Of a stretch of DNA of 64,000 nucleotides, positions 6,471 to 16,314 are shown in pieces (position 1 is the stretch's first letter; each line of letters begins with the position of its first letter). Below the pieces are notes generated by a model. It saw only the letters and a program-made list of their open reading frames with translations. It was not told the origin of the DNA and searched no databases. Made by a program: the position numbers and the translations under genes. The DNA is from an uncultured Phycisphaerales bacterium (GTDB lineage Bacteria; Planctomycetota; Phycisphaerae; Phycisphaerales; UBA1924), in assembly GCA_937995595.1 (NCBI GenBank), contig CALKJW010000003.1, forward strand, positions 1 through 64,000. Direction: 5' to 3'.

Positions 6471-8951
6471 TCAGTGCACCAGGTTCGCGCGCCCGTCGCA
6501 GTCGCCCGCGTTGAGCGAGCCCGCGTCGATGATCCGCCCGACGGCGTTGTTGCCGGCGACGACGACCGCGCCCAGCGGGCCGATCGAGCAGGTGTTGGAG
6601 ATCACCAGGTTGTTCTGGCCCTGCACCAGCACGCCGCCGGCGTTGCCCGTGCACGAACAGGCCTCGATCTTGCCGCCGACCGAGTCGGCGCCGCAGCGCA
6701 CGGCCCAGTCGCCGTTGTTGCTGCACACGCACCGGAGCACCTGCGCGCCGAAGGTGTTGCTGAGCCGGATGCCGTCGCCCGTGTTGCTCGAGCACACGCA
6801 CTCGACCGACGACCACGCGCACGCCACGCCCGAGGACGAGGCGCAGAGCAGGCCCGGCCCGGTGTTGTTGCCGGCCACGCACCGCAGCAGCGAGACCGAG
6901 GTGCAGTCGAAGAACGCCGCGCCCGCCGCCGTCACGCCCGCGCTCGCGCCGTTGAGTTCGAAGACGCAGTCGCGGCAGACGCACTGACCGCCCGAGCACA
7001 CCGCGCCGCTGCCGCCGTTGCGGCGCAGCGAGCTGCCCGTCGCCGTCAGCGTGCCGACCACGCGCAGGCCGTCGCCGCCGTTGCGGTTGCAGACACAGGA
7101 ATCGACGATCAGGCAGCCCTCGGTCAGGTACATGCCGTGCCCGCCGTTGTCGCTCGAATCGCACCGGAACGAGCTGTACCTGCCCCGATCGCAGAGCAGG
7201 CCGTTCCCGGCGTTGCGGTGGAAGGTCGAGTCCTGCATCGAACCCGCCGAATCGAACGGGCTGGCCACCGCGACGTCGACACCGTTGCCGCCGTTCTGCG
7301 AGAACACGCAACGCCGGCCGTCCAGCGGGCACCGGCACCGCACGCCCGATCCGACGTTGCCGCCGCACACGCACGAATCCAGCGACACCATCGCGTGCAG
7401 GAGCGTCGAGACCGGGTCGGTGCTCGAAACCGAGATGCCGTCGCTGCCGTTGTGCATGCACCGCAGGTGCGAGCAGGTGCACTGGACGCTCGAGGCCGGG
7501 CCGCACAGCAGGTCCACGCCCCTGCCCGCGTTGCCGCTGCACACGCACCGGTCCAGCACGCACCGCACCTGCCCCGACCCGGGGCACACGACGCGCAGGC
7601 CGGCCCCGAAGTTGTCCGACAGCGCGCACGACACGCACGCGAAGTCGACCGACATTGGGTGGTTCGGGCAATCGCACTGGATGCCGCCGCGGCACTGCAC
7701 CACGTGCGCCGCCTCGTGCGCCGCCGTGAACAGGTCGGGCGGGACACCGAAGGCGTGCAGCACGCCCGGCCCGTCCACGCACGCGCTGACGTGCAGCCCG
7801 CGCGTCGAGACGTCCGGGCAGTCGAGCATGTAGACGCCGCTGCCGCCGCAGGCGTGAACGCGGGCGCTCTTGTGGTTGACAGTCCCGGCCAGTTCAGCGC
7901 CGGCCTTGAACTTCACGACCTTGCGCGCCGAGACGCCGTGCCCGCCGCAGAACGACACGTCGAACGACGCGAGGTCGCACAGCGTCAAGTCGGTCAGGCG
8001 GATGCCGTCCTCGTCGCACCGCTCAACCGTGCACCGGGCGATGTCGCAGGTGGACCCGGCCCAACCCTGCTCACACTCGCAGCGGATGCCGTTGCGACAT
8101 CCGGAAACGTGCACGTCCTGCATCTGCACCTTGCCCGCACCCCCGCCTCCGCCCGCGGCGTACGCCTCCACGGTCAGGCCGTCGCCGGGGCAGTTCATCA
8201 CCACGCAGCGTTCGATGCTCACGTCGCACACCGCGCTCGTCGGGCAGCGCACCCGGATGCCGTCGCCCCCGCACGCAAGCACGCTGCAGTTCGAGATGCC
8301 GATCTTGCCCGGACCGCCGCCGTGCTGGGAACCCTGCGGCGCGAGGTGATCCACCAGCACGCCGCCGCCCCCGCACGACACGGCGCGGACGTTCTGGATC
8401 GCCGCGTGGATCGCGTCGTGCCGCATCGTCAGGACCAGCGCCGCCCCATCGCAATCGCTGATCGAGACTCCGGCGACCGAGCACTCGTCCACGCTCGCGA
8501 TGTGCAGGCCGTCGCCGCCCCAGTTGCTGATGCGGCCCTTCTCATCAAAGACGTGCGGCATGGCGAACGACCGCCGGCCGCTGGCCTGACCCGACCCCGA
8601 CGCGGGCCGGTACACCCCGTGCAGCGAGCCCGGCACCCCGACCAAAGAGAATCCGTTCAGGTCCAGCGAAACGTCGCCGTCGCAGGTGATCAGGATTCCG
8701 TGCCGCCCCGGCTGGCCGACCACGTCCGCCGTCAGCACGTAGACACCCGGCTGGCTGATGACGTGCACCGCTTCGGCCGAACCCGGCAGGCTGCCGACCG
8801 TGCGGCGCGGGTCGATCTGGTCGAGCCGCTTCATCGACGGCGCGACCGGCCCCGGGGGCGGGTCGATCTGCCCCGACGCGGGCGACACGCCGATTACCGC
8901 CGCGAACACCGCACACAATGACCAGAGCGCGCCAACACCGATGCGAGCCAT
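6471..8951 (-). CDS. Secreted cysteine-rich right-handed beta-helix protein
   Basis: The 826-residue protein has a signal peptide (MARIGVGALWSL to about ASGQ). A start module (VHVISQPGVYVLTADV and LDLNGFSLVG) is typical of parallel beta-helix proteins. From residue 180 to the end it consists of short coils with recurrent NxGxG and CVC or CxC turns, such as CVCSNNGDW and CVCNRNGGDG. I count about 62 cysteines, often two per coil at matching positions, which suggests a ladder of disulfides or metal-linked residues along the helix. It has no dockerin tail. Function is unknown; the fold is used for polysaccharide binding or cleavage. An AGGAG site precedes the ATG. Confidence 0.8.
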   Translation of the reverse strand: MARIGVGALWSLCAVFAAVIGVSPASGQIDPPPGPVAPSMKRLDQIDPRRTVGSLPGSAEAVHVISQPGVYVLTADVVGQPGRHGILITCDGDVSLDLNGFSLVGVPGSLHGVYRPASGSGQASGRRSFAMPHVFDEKGRISNWGGDGLHIASVDECSVAGVSISDCDGAALVLTMRHDAIHAAIQNVRAVSCGGGGVLVDHLAPQGSQHGGGPGKIGISNCSVLACGGDGIRVRCPTSAVCDVSIERCVVMNCPGDGLTVEAYAAGGGGGAGKVQMQDVHVSGCRNGIRCECEQGWAGSTCDIARCTVERCDEDGIRLTDLTLCDLASFDVSFCGGHGVSARKVVKFKAGAELAGTVNHKSARVHACGGSGVYMLDCPDVSTRGLHVSACVDGPGVLHAFGVPPDLFTAAHEAAHVVQCRGGIQCDCPNHPMSVDFACVSCALSDNFGAGLRVVCPGSGQVRCVLDRCVCSGNAGRGVDLLCGPASSVQCTCSHLRCMHNGSDGISVSSTDPVSTLLHAMVSLDSCVCGGNVGSGVRCRCPLDGRRCVFSQNGGNGVDVAVASPFDSAGSMQDSTFHRNAGNGLLCDRGRYSSFRCDSSDNGGHGMYLTEGCLIVDSCVCNRNGGDGLRVVGTLTATGSSLRRNGGSGAVCSGGQCVCRDCVFELNGASAGVTAAGAAFFDCTSVSLLRCVAGNNTGPGLLCASSSGVACAWSSVECVCSSNTGDGIRLSNTFGAQVLRCVCSNNGDWAVRCGADSVGGKIEACSCTGNAGGVLVQGQNNLVISNTCSIGPLGAVVVAGNNAVGRIIDAGSLNAGDCDGRANLVH

Positions 8952-8971
8952 GAGCGAGTCTCCTGATGTCT

Positions 8972-9004
8972 GCGGACCGAGTCCGCGGCCGCGAGATCGG
9001 CCGC
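8972..9004. other. Two tandem hairpins in the leader of the beta-helix gene
   Basis: GCGGAC-CGA-GTCCGC (8972-8986) is followed directly by an inverted repeat GCGGCC/GGCCGC with an 8-base loop (8985-9004, sharing two bases). Both lie between the candidate promoter at 9050-9078 and the ribosome-binding site, so they would be in the 5' untranslated RNA of the minus-strand gene. Confidence 0.35.
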
Positions 9005-9049
9005 GAGCGGCGACCCGCGTTCATGGCGGGAGACCTGTCTCGGGAATCC

Positions 9050-9078
9050 AGAATACCTCGCGGCGGGAGACTCTGCAA
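9050..9078 (-). promoter_or_regulatory. Candidate sigma-70-type promoter for the beta-helix gene
   Basis: On the minus strand TTGCAG (plus 9073-9078) is followed after exactly 17 bases by TATTCT (plus 9050-9055). It sits about 100 bp upstream of the ATG at 8951. The same GTATTCTG core also occurs upstream of the dockerin gene at 57479. Confidence 0.45.
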
Positions 9079-9183
9079 ACGGAGTGGCGTCCCCACGGCT
9101 CTTCATGACGCGGCAAGACGTTCAAACTGCGGGGTTTGCAACGCCTGCGCCAGACCGGAGCGCAGCGACCGAGCACCGTTGAA

Positions 9184-9200
9184 CGCCCGAGCAACGGGCG
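9184..9200. other. GC hairpin just downstream of the 9219-12554 gene
   Basis: CGCCCG and CGGGCG flank a five-base loop, 18 bp past the stop codon of the minus-strand gene. There is no T-run, so it is at most a Rho-dependent stop or an RNA-stabilising stem. Confidence 0.3.
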
Positions 9201-9218
9201 CGCGTCCGCCGGCGATGG

Positions 9219-12200
9219 TCACGGGCACCCCGCGAACCACGCGGAGAGGAACGCGAAGATCGCCGGCACGCCGGCCGTGCCGCCGAAGTTGAACGCGCGC
9301 GGCACGCCCGCGAACCAGTCGCTCAGGAACGCGAAGATGTCCGCCACCTCGCGCTGGCCGTTGCCGTCGTAATCGGCCGGGCAGCAGTCGGCCACCTGCA
9401 GCACCGCCGGCGCGCTGGTCGCGCTGCCGCAGGGGTTGGTCACCGTGCAGGTGTAACTGCCCGCGTTGCCCGGCGCGGCCGCGGCGATGGTGTACACCCG
9501 CGCCGTCGCGCCGGGGATGGGCGTGCCGTTGCGCCGCCACTGGTAACTCCGCGGTGACGAGCCCTGCGCCTGCACCTCCAGCACGACCGGGTCGCCGATG
9601 CAGACCGACTGGCTCTGCGGCGGCGCGGTGATCGACGGCTCCTGCACGTTGAGCGCCCAGCAGACCGCGCGCTCCATCAGCGTGCGCGCATCGGCGCTCG
9701 AGACCTGCCAACTGGTGTCCTCGAAGAACATGAAGACCCGCCGCGCCGGCGTGACGTACCCGCCCGCGACCGTCGCGCCCGCGTCGGCAACGACGACGGC
9801 GCCGTCGGTCGAGCCCGAGCGGCGCGCAAGAATCTGCGTTCCGGGCCCGGTCGCGCCGGTCGCGACGCTCATGTTCGCGGCGGTCGTGAAGACGACGCGG
9901 TCGCCCGCGGCGAAGCCCTGCGTGATCGGGTGCGCGGTGTTCACGATGTTGATCGACATGGCCGAGACGACGGTGCCGTTGTCGGTCAGCGACTCGCGGC
10001 CCGGGCGCAGCAGCGCGTTCTCCCAGAAGATCATCGGCGTCGCGACGGTGCGGAACTCGCCGGCCACGTTGGCCGAGGTGATCGTCGACGACACGACGAT
10101 CAGGTCGTGCTGCGCGGCGAGCGCGGCCGCGCCGGGCCGGTTGGCCGGCTCGTCGTCGTAGTACGACACCTCGAAGCCCAGGTCCTCGAAGAAGTGCTCG
10201 ACGGCGTGGTCCGCCGCGGAGGCCGACGCGGACCCGCCGATGAACGCGATGCTCGGCACGTCGCCGACCTTGATGTACGCGTTGCGCTGCCGCACCACCG
10301 GCCCCCCGCTGCCGGTCACCGTGAGGCGGACGGTGTAGACGCCGTCCTCGGCGTAGGTGTGCGCCGGGTTCTGCTGCGTGCTGGTCGCGCCGTCGCCGAA
10401 CTCCCAGAGCCACGCCGTCGGCGCGGGCACGGTGGATTGGTCGGTGAACTGCACAGCCAGCGGCGCGGGGCCGCCGGTGACGCTGGCGACAAAGTCCGCG
10501 TCGCCGACGAAGCGCACACGCAGGACGTTCGCGCCCGGGTCGATGGGCGAGGTGTAGCCCAGGTCGCGGTACAGGTCGGTGAAGTAGAGCCCGTCCGGGC
10601 CCGCCGCGAGTCCGCAGACCGTCGCGCGCCCCGCCCCGACGTACTGCACGAACGTCGCGGGGCCGGAGGTGACGGTCCCCGCGCTGTTGATGACAAACTC
10701 GGTGATGCGCTTGCCGATGGCCTGCGGGCCGTTGGCCCACGTCGCGCCCGACTCGGTGACGAACGCGCTGTTCTGCTTGGACGCGGGGAACCCGCTGCCG
10801 CCGAAGACGCTCGGCTGGATGAACGCGATGTTGACCGGCCCCGAGGCGGGGTTCCAGTTGTACATCGCGAAGTTCTGCATGCTCGCATCGGTACCGTTCC
10901 ACAGGTAGTTGCGTCCGGCGACGACGTGGATGAGCCGGTCGACGCTCGGCCCGTTCTCGACGCTGTAGAGCCGGTTGTCGCTGAATCGCCACGCGCCGCC
11001 GAAGGGGTTGCGCAGGCCGTAGGCAAACACGTAGTCGCGCGACGTGATGCCGTCCCCCGCGTTGTAGAACGGGTTGTCCACCGGCGCGGCGCCCTGCCGC
11101 GTCAACCGGAGGACCTTGCCGCGGTACGAGCCGAGGTTCTGGCCCGTCGAGGCGTTGAATCCGTCGCCCATGTGCACGTACAGGAGGTTGTCGGGGCCGA
11201 AACTGATGCTGGAAATCTGGTGCGACTGCCCCTGCGTCTCGCCTGGCATGTCGAGGATCGTGATCTGCTCCGACGCGGTGCGCCCGCCGTCCTCGCTGCG
11301 GAAGCGCACAACCCTGGGGTAGTGCGGCACGTTCTCCACGCCCGGCACGCTGCTGTAGAGCATGGTCGCGTACACGTCGCCGTTCTGCGGGTCCACCACC
11401 ACGCCGGTCACGCCCTGCTCGCCCGAGCCGGGGAACAGGCCCGTGGGCGTGAAGTTCAGCAGGTTGCTCGCGTAGTCCTGCACCGTCCCGTTGCGCAGCA
11501 CGACCTTGATCGTCCCGTACAACTCGGTCACGTAGTACACCGGCGCATCGGCCTGCGGCCCGGGGTTGGGCACGAACGCGATGTTCACCGGCAGTCGGAA
11601 CCCCGACGCCACCACCTCGACGCGGTAGCCCGGTTCGGTCACGACCCACGGAACCGCGCTGCCGCGTGCCAGCGACGAGAAGTCCGGCTCGGTCTGACCG
11701 ATCTGCCCGTTGTAAGTCGATCCGCTGGTCGTCACCCAGAAGACCTTCTGGTTGCTCTCGCCGGGCTGCACGATCATCGCCGGCAGGTAGATCGTGATGT
11801 TGGCACCCTCGTGCGTCGTGAACCGCAGATCGGTCTCGGGCAGTTGCAGCGGCGAAGCCAGGGACCCCGCGCTCACGCGCACCCGCACCGGCGAGTGCCC
11901 CGTGAGCGACGGGGGGTTGTGCACGTGGTTCTCGATCCCGTTCTCGCCCTCGATCTCCAGCAGCAGGCCGCCCGCGGCGGTCTCGACGATCACCCGCGGC
12001 TGCCCGCCCGGCGCGGCGGGGAGCACGACGGCCACGCCGGGCACGTCCGTCCACTGCGGCGCGGGGTCGTCCACGATGTCGTCCGTCTCCAGCGGGAAGA
12101 TGCTGCTGGCCGCGCCGGTGTCGAACACCCGCTCGCTCCACGGGCTCCACCACGTGCTCGGGTCGCTGCTCGAATCGCGGTGCCGCACGCGCAGCGTGTA

Positions 12201-12554
12201 GCGCGTGTGCGGCAGCATGTCGGTGCGGAAGGCGTGCGAGCCGATAAACAGCCCGTCGCCCAGGTGCGTGTGCAGCCGCTCGACCCCGCCCAGGCAACTG
12301 GCCACCCACACGCGCTCGACCAGCGCGGGCGGGTTCGGCGAGGTCCAGATCTCCCAGTCGGTGCAGACGTGCTCGTCGCCCGGGTCGGGGTCGAAGAACG
12401 GGCCCGTCTCCATGTGCACGTCCGCCGGGTTCAGCGTCCGACCCGGCGCGGGCTCGGTGATCACCGGCGCCGCCGGGGGCGTGTTCGCAAACGCCGCCAC
12501 GCACAGACAAAGCGTCGTGGCGACCACCGCGGCCCGCTTGAGCATCAGCATCAT
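9219..12554 (-). CDS. Secreted multidomain protein: sugar dehydrogenase (GSDH), PKD, Ig and GC-type dockerin
   Basis: The 1,111-residue protein has a signal peptide ([10 protein letters not shown] to about AAFANT) and an Fn3-like module. From roughly residue 310 to 640 it has a six-bladed glucose/sorbosone dehydrogenase-like propeller ([56 protein letters not shown]). Next come a PKD domain ([20 protein letters not shown]), a flavodoxin-like/ThuA-like segment starting [11 protein letters not shown], an Ig-like domain ([13 protein letters not shown]) and the GC-type dockerin tail. Soluble relatives oxidise sugars with PQQ or act as secreted carbohydrate-binding proteins. I cannot assign PQQ ligands with certainty. 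A GGAG site precedes the ATG. Confidence 0.83.
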   Translation of the reverse strand: MMLMLKRAAVVATTLCLCVAAFANTPPAAPVITEPAPGRTLNPADVHMETGPFFDPDPGDEHVCTDWEIWTSPNPPALVERVWVASCLGGVERLHTHLGDGLFIGSHAFRTDMLPHTRYTLRVRHRDSSSDPSTWWSPWSERVFDTGAASSIFPLETDDIVDDPAPQWTDVPGVAVVLPAAPGGQPRVIVETAAGGLLLEIEGENGIENHVHNPPSLTGHSPVRVRVSAGSLASPLQLPETDLRFTTHEGANITIYLPAMIVQPGESNQKVFWVTTSGSTYNGQIGQTEPDFSSLARGSAVPWVVTEPGYRVEVVASGFRLPVNIAFVPNPGPQADAPVYYVTELYGTIKVVLRNGTVQDYASNLLNFTPTGLFPGSGEQGVTGVVVDPQNGDVYATMLYSSVPGVENVPHYPRVVRFRSEDGGRTASEQITILDMPGETQGQSHQISSISFGPDNLLYVHMGDGFNASTGQNLGSYRGKVLRLTRQGAAPVDNPFYNAGDGITSRDYVFAYGLRNPFGGAWRFSDNRLYSVENGPSVDRLIHVVAGRNYLWNGTDASMQNFAMYNWNPASGPVNIAFIQPSVFGGSGFPASKQNSAFVTESGATWANGPQAIGKRITEFVINSAGTVTSGPATFVQYVGAGRATVCGLAAGPDGLYFTDLYRDLGYTSPIDPGANVLRVRFVGDADFVASVTGGPAPLAVQFTDQSTVPAPTAWLWEFGDGATSTQQNPAHTYAEDGVYTVRLTVTGSGGPVVRQRNAYIKVGDVPSIAFIGGSASASAADHAVEHFFEDLGFEVSYYDDEPANRPGAAALAAQHDLIVVSSTITSANVAGEFRTVATPMIFWENALLRPGRESLTDNGTVVSAMSINIVNTAHPITQGFAAGDRVVFTTAANMSVATGATGPGTQILARRSGSTDGAVVVADAGATVAGGYVTPARRVFMFFEDTSWQVSSADARTLMERAVCWALNVQEPSITAPPQSQSVCIGDPVVLEVQAQGSSPRSYQWRRNGTPIPGATARVYTIAAAAPGNAGSYTCTVTNPCGSATSAPAVLQVADCCPADYDGNGQREVADIFAFLSDWFAGVPRAFNFGGTAGVPAIFAFLSAWFAGCP

Positions 12555-12721
12555 CCCGCTCCTGCCTGTTCTCCGCCGCGGCAGATCCCGCGGCGTCGAG
12601 GAACCAGTCCATTCGTGCCCGGCTTCGCGCGGTTGCCGGGCTCATTCAACATACACGCACCGACGCGCAACGCCACTTCCAAACTCCCGGCAAGCCAAAC
12701 ATTCGCCAGCCAAGGACCCTG

Positions 12722-14866
12722 TCATTCCGGCCGGCCAAGACCAAAGACCGCGGCGGTCCGCGGCGGCACAACCGTCCCTCGGCTTTCGGCGTGCGGGTCC
12801 ATTCGAACGGCGGACGTATCGGCCGCCGTCTCCCACCAGTCAAGAACTGCGCGTGCGTCGAACGACTCGTCGGCGCGATTGGCGATCACGAGCACGCGCA
12901 GCCCGTTCAGGCCGCGCTCGACGGCGAAGACGTCGGGCGACGCCGCGTCGATCACGCGGCAGTCGCCGTAGCGCAACGTCGGACCGATGATGGGGTCGTG
13001 CCGCAGGCGCAGCCACGCGCGGAACCGCCCGCGGAGCGCGGGGTCGGGGGCGTCGGCGGGGTTGTCCATAGGGCCGAGGTCGGGCCAGGGCAGGGGCTTG
13101 CGGCAGTGCGGGTCGTTCTCGCCGTGCATGCCGTACTCGTCGCCGTAGTAGACCATGGGCGCGCCGGGCCACGCGACCTGCAGCGCGACGCCGAGCACGA
13201 CCAGGTCGTAGGCGCGGGCGTCGGGGCGGCGGCCGCGCAGGCGCGCGGGGGTCGGCGCGTTGTACTCGCGCACGCCCGCCGCGCCGGCGTGCAGCATGGT
13301 CGCGAGCCGCGCCGTGTCGTGCGAGGCGAGCATGTTCATGTGCACCAGTTCGTGCTGCGGCGGGCGCGAGAGGAGCGCGGCCAGTTGCGCGCCCAGCCGC
13401 GCGGCGGGGTACGACACGTCGCCGAGCCACCGCACGACCGGCATCGCGAACGGGTAGTTCATCTGCCCGTCGAAGACGGCGGCCGACCCGTCGGTCGAGA
13501 AGAACTCGCGCGCGTCGAACCAGTACTCGCCGATCAGCAGCGCGTCGGGGTTGAGCGACCGCGCGTGGGCGCACCACGCCTCCCAGAACGGGCGCGGCAG
13601 GTCGGGCGCGACGTCGAGCCGCCAGCCGTCGATGCCGCGTCCGCCGTCGGGCGCCATCCACCGGCGGGTGACCTCGAACACGTGCCGCTCGACGCCCGCG
13701 TGCAGGCGGCCGTCGGCCCCGCGCGCAAACGTCGGCAGCGAGCCGTTGCGGCCGTTCCACGACGCCCAGCCGACCAGCGCGCCGGGGCGCACGACCGCCC
13801 CGGCCAGCCGCGCATCGGCGCCCGGGTCGTCGTCGGCGTACACGCCCCGGAACCACGGCGCGTACGGCGACTCGCGCCCGCGCCGCCGCACGTCCTCGAA
13901 CGCCCAGAATCGCGTGCCGACGTGGTTCCACAAACCGTCGAAGACGATGCGCAGGCCGCGCGCGCGGGCCGCGGGCAGCAGCGTGTCGAGCACGTAGCGG
14001 TCGGCGCGCGTCCAGACCCACGTCGCCGGGTCCTCGGTCTCGCCGGGCCGCTCGCACGCGCGCCCGTCGCCGGCCAGCGCCGGGTCGACGTGGCGGAAGT
14101 CGGTCGCGTCGTACTTGTGGTGCGAGTGCGCGTGGAACACGGGGTTGAGGTACACCGCCGTCACGCCGAGATCGGTCAGTTCGTCGAGTTTCTCCGTCAG
14201 CCCCTGCAGGTCGCCGCCGTACCGCCGCGCCTGGATCGCCGCGCTGCGCGGGTCCGGCAGCGCGCGGTGCTCGTGCGGGTGGTGCATCGCGACCCGCGCC
14301 CGCGCGGCCTCGATCTCCTCGATTCCCATCGCCCGCCAGTCCGAGGTCCACCGCGCCGCGAAGAACTCCGACCCGCGCGGGTCGTTGGCGGGCTCGCCGT
14401 TCCGGAATCGCTCCGGAAAGACCTGGTACCACACCGCGCCCTTGGCCCAATCGGGCGTCGAGCGTCCCTCGCCGGGCGAAGCGGGCATCGCGAACGGGCC
14501 GAGCACGTCGGGCACGCCGCGCGCCGCACCGCGCAGAACGATCGAGAACCGCACGCGCTCCGAATCCGGTCCCTCGCCGGCCATGACCCGCGCCGTGAAC
14601 AGCCGCGACCGCGGGGTCGAATCCGGCACGTCCTCGGCGCGCATCGCGACCTCCACGTGCCCTCCGGCGCGGAGCGCCAGCCGCACCACCGCGCCGCCCG
14701 CGGCCGATTCGGGCGCGCGCAGCGCGACGTCGCCCAGCCCCAGCCCCCCGGAGATCGGCGTCCAGCGCAGTTCGAACCCCGGCGGCAGGTCCGCGGCCAC
14801 CGCCCGACCCGCCGCGAGCGCGGCGAGCAGGCACAGGCGCCGGGCGCTTGAGCGCAGGGATCGCAT
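12722..14866 (-). CDS. Secreted alpha-amylase family protein (GH13)
   Basis: The 714-residue protein has a signal peptide (MRSLRSSARR and an Ala/Leu core, cleavage near AVA) and an N-terminal beta domain to about residue 130. The GH13 barrel then starts at KGAVWYQVFPERF. Conserved regions are present: DGLWNHVG (region I), GWRLDVA with the nucleophile Asp (region II), LIGEYWF with the acid/base Glu (region III) and ASHDTAR with the transition-state Asp (region IV). YYGDEYGMHG and the C-terminal beta domain complete the enzyme. It resembles neopullulanase/cyclomaltodextrinase enzymes acting on short alpha-glucans, here exported to the periplasm or outside. It is divergent from the sugar permease gene at 14972. 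Confidence 0.88.
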   Translation of the reverse strand: MRSLRSSARRLCLLAALAAGRAVAADLPPGFELRWTPISGGLGLGDVALRAPESAAGGAVVRLALRAGGHVEVAMRAEDVPDSTPRSRLFTARVMAGEGPDSERVRFSIVLRGAARGVPDVLGPFAMPASPGEGRSTPDWAKGAVWYQVFPERFRNGEPANDPRGSEFFAARWTSDWRAMGIEEIEAARARVAMHHPHEHRALPDPRSAAIQARRYGGDLQGLTEKLDELTDLGVTAVYLNPVFHAHSHHKYDATDFRHVDPALAGDGRACERPGETEDPATWVWTRADRYVLDTLLPAARARGLRIVFDGLWNHVGTRFWAFEDVRRRGRESPYAPWFRGVYADDDPGADARLAGAVVRPGALVGWASWNGRNGSLPTFARGADGRLHAGVERHVFEVTRRWMAPDGGRGIDGWRLDVAPDLPRPFWEAWCAHARSLNPDALLIGEYWFDAREFFSTDGSAAVFDGQMNYPFAMPVVRWLGDVSYPAARLGAQLAALLSRPPQHELVHMNMLASHDTARLATMLHAGAAGVREYNAPTPARLRGRRPDARAYDLVVLGVALQVAWPGAPMVYYGDEYGMHGENDPHCRKPLPWPDLGPMDNPADAPDPALRGRFRAWLRLRHDPIIGPTLRYGDCRVIDAASPDVFAVERGLNGLRVLVIANRADESFDARAVLDWWETAADTSAVRMDPHAESRGTVVPPRTAAVFGLGRPE

Positions 14867-14924
14867 GGGCGTGACCGTGCGGAACGAACGATGCGGCCGT
14901 GCCTTTGGAGCACGGTTCGCGTGG

Positions 14925-14934
14925 ACTGTACACT
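14925..14934. promoter_or_regulatory. Overlapping divergent -10-like hexamers (TACAGT / TACACT)
   Basis: The palindrome TGTACA is shared by TACACT on the plus strand (14929-14934) and TACAGT on the minus strand (14925-14930). It lies between the divergent amylase and permease genes, about 40-60 bp from each start. No good -35 is visible for either direction. Confidence 0.3.
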
Positions 14935-14971
14935 GCCCGCCCGACCGGACGCATTCTGCCGGACGCTGCCG

Positions 14972-16204
14972 ATGCCCCCCCACCCCCCCGCACATCCCCT
15001 CCCACCACCCGCCGGCGCCCACGGCGACCGCGGCCCGCGCCCGCTGTGGAAGCGCCTGCTCTCGGCGCAGGAGAGCGGCCTGGTGCTGGTGATCGCGCTG
15101 CTGATGGCCGGGCTCACGATCTTCGGCGGCACCAAGGAAGCGCCGGTGCGCGTGCCGATCCCGCCGGGCGCGAGCGTGCAGGAACTCGAAGGCGGCGTGC
15201 TCGTCGTCGCGCACGCGGGGCGCGAGCGGCGGCACGTGTCGGAGTCGGGCTGGCGCATCCGCGAGTCCGACGACGGCTCGCGCACCGCGCTGGGCCGGCG
15301 CACCACCAGCAAGTTCTTCGACAAGGACAACCTGATCGTGCAGACGACCACGGCGAGTTTCATCGCCGTCATCGCCGTCGGCATGACCGCGATCATCGTG
15401 CTCGCGGGGATCGACATCTCGGTCGGGTCGATCTACGCGCTGGCCGCGCTGGCCGCCGCGGCGTCGATCTCGGCCCTCTGCCGCGACCCCGGCTCGGCGT
15501 GGCACTCGGGCCTGCTGGCGGTGCCGCTGGTGATCGCGGTGGCGTGCGCGGTGGGCGCGTCGTGCGGGCTGGCCAACGGCGCGCTGAGCGTGGGGCTGCG
15601 CGTGCACCCGTTCGTCATCACGCTGGGCACCATGGCGATCTTCCGCGGGATCGTCTTCGTCGGCGGGCAGGGGCAGACGGTCGGCGGCCTGCCCGAATCG
15701 ATCCAGAAGGGCTTCTTCAAACTCGAGTACGCGGGCGTGTACCCGGTGCCGACGGTGATCATGCTGCTGGTCGCGTGCGCGGGGGCGGTGGTGCTGAGCC
15801 GGACCGTGTTCGGCCGGCGCGTGTACGCGATCGGCGGCAACGAGACCGCCGCGCGGTACGCGGGCGTGCCCGTGGGACGCGTCAAGATCATGGTCTACAC
15901 CATCGCCGGCGCGCTCGCCGGCCTGTCGGCCGCGATGTACATCGGCTACTTCGGCGCCGCGGAGAGCGCGGCGGGTCGCGGGTACGAACTCAAGGTGATC
16001 GCCGCGGCGGTGATCGGCGGGGCCTCGCTCTCGGGCGGGCGCGGCTCGGCGCTGGGCGCGGTGCTGGGGGCGGTTCTGGTGCAGTTGATCGACAACGGGA
16101 TGATCATCCTGGGGATCGACCAGGCGTACAACGAGATCGTGATGGGCTCGGCGATCATCCTCGCGGTGGCGATCGATCAGGCCAAGTCGCGGTGGTCGCG
16201 GTGA
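14972..16204 (+). CDS. Sugar ABC transporter permease (RbsC-like) with an unusual insertion
   Basis: The 410-residue membrane protein matches the ribose/xylose ABC permease family. Typical segments are IIVLAGIDISVGSIYAL, GLRVHPFVITLGTMAIFRGI, FGRRVYAIGGNETAARYAGV and GGASLSGGRGSALGA. About nine hydrophobic helices are visible. Between the first helix and the second there is a soluble insertion of about 80 residues (EAPVRVPIPPGASVQELEGG to TSKFFDKDN), absent from classical RbsC. The ATG at 14972 gives a Pro-rich N-terminus; an earlier ATG at 14891 would overlap the promoter region. No ATPase or binding-protein gene is adjacent, so its partners must lie elsewhere. Confidence 0.8.
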   Translation: MPPHPPAHPLPPPAGAHGDRGPRPLWKRLLSAQESGLVLVIALLMAGLTIFGGTKEAPVRVPIPPGASVQELEGGVLVVAHAGRERRHVSESGWRIRESDDGSRTALGRRTTSKFFDKDNLIVQTTTASFIAVIAVGMTAIIVLAGIDISVGSIYALAALAAAASISALCRDPGSAWHSGLLAVPLVIAVACAVGASCGLANGALSVGLRVHPFVITLGTMAIFRGIVFVGGQGQTVGGLPESIQKGFFKLEYAGVYPVPTVIMLLVACAGAVVLSRTVFGRRVYAIGGNETAARYAGVPVGRVKIMVYTIAGALAGLSAAMYIGYFGAAESAAGRGYELKVIAAAVIGGASLSGGRGSALGAVLGAVLVQLIDNGMIILGIDQAYNEIVMGSAIILAVAIDQAKSRWSR

Positions 16205-16215
16205 GCGTCAGAAAC

Positions 16216-16246
16216 GCCGCGGACGCCCTTTCGGGCGTCCGGCGGC
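16216..16246. terminator. GC-rich hairpin between convergent permease and sigma genes
   Basis: GGACGCCC and GGGCGTCC form an 8-bp stem around a TTTC loop, extended on both sides by GCCGC/GGCGGC with one bulge. It sits 12 bp after the permease stop and 69 bp after the convergent sigma gene's stop. It has no T-run, so terminator function is plausible but not secure. Confidence 0.4.
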
Positions 16247-16314
16247 TGTTGCGCGAGAGAGAGTGAAGGGCCGCGGCGCGTGTGCGCCGCGCGTGGTGCG
16301 CGCGGCGCGCGGGG

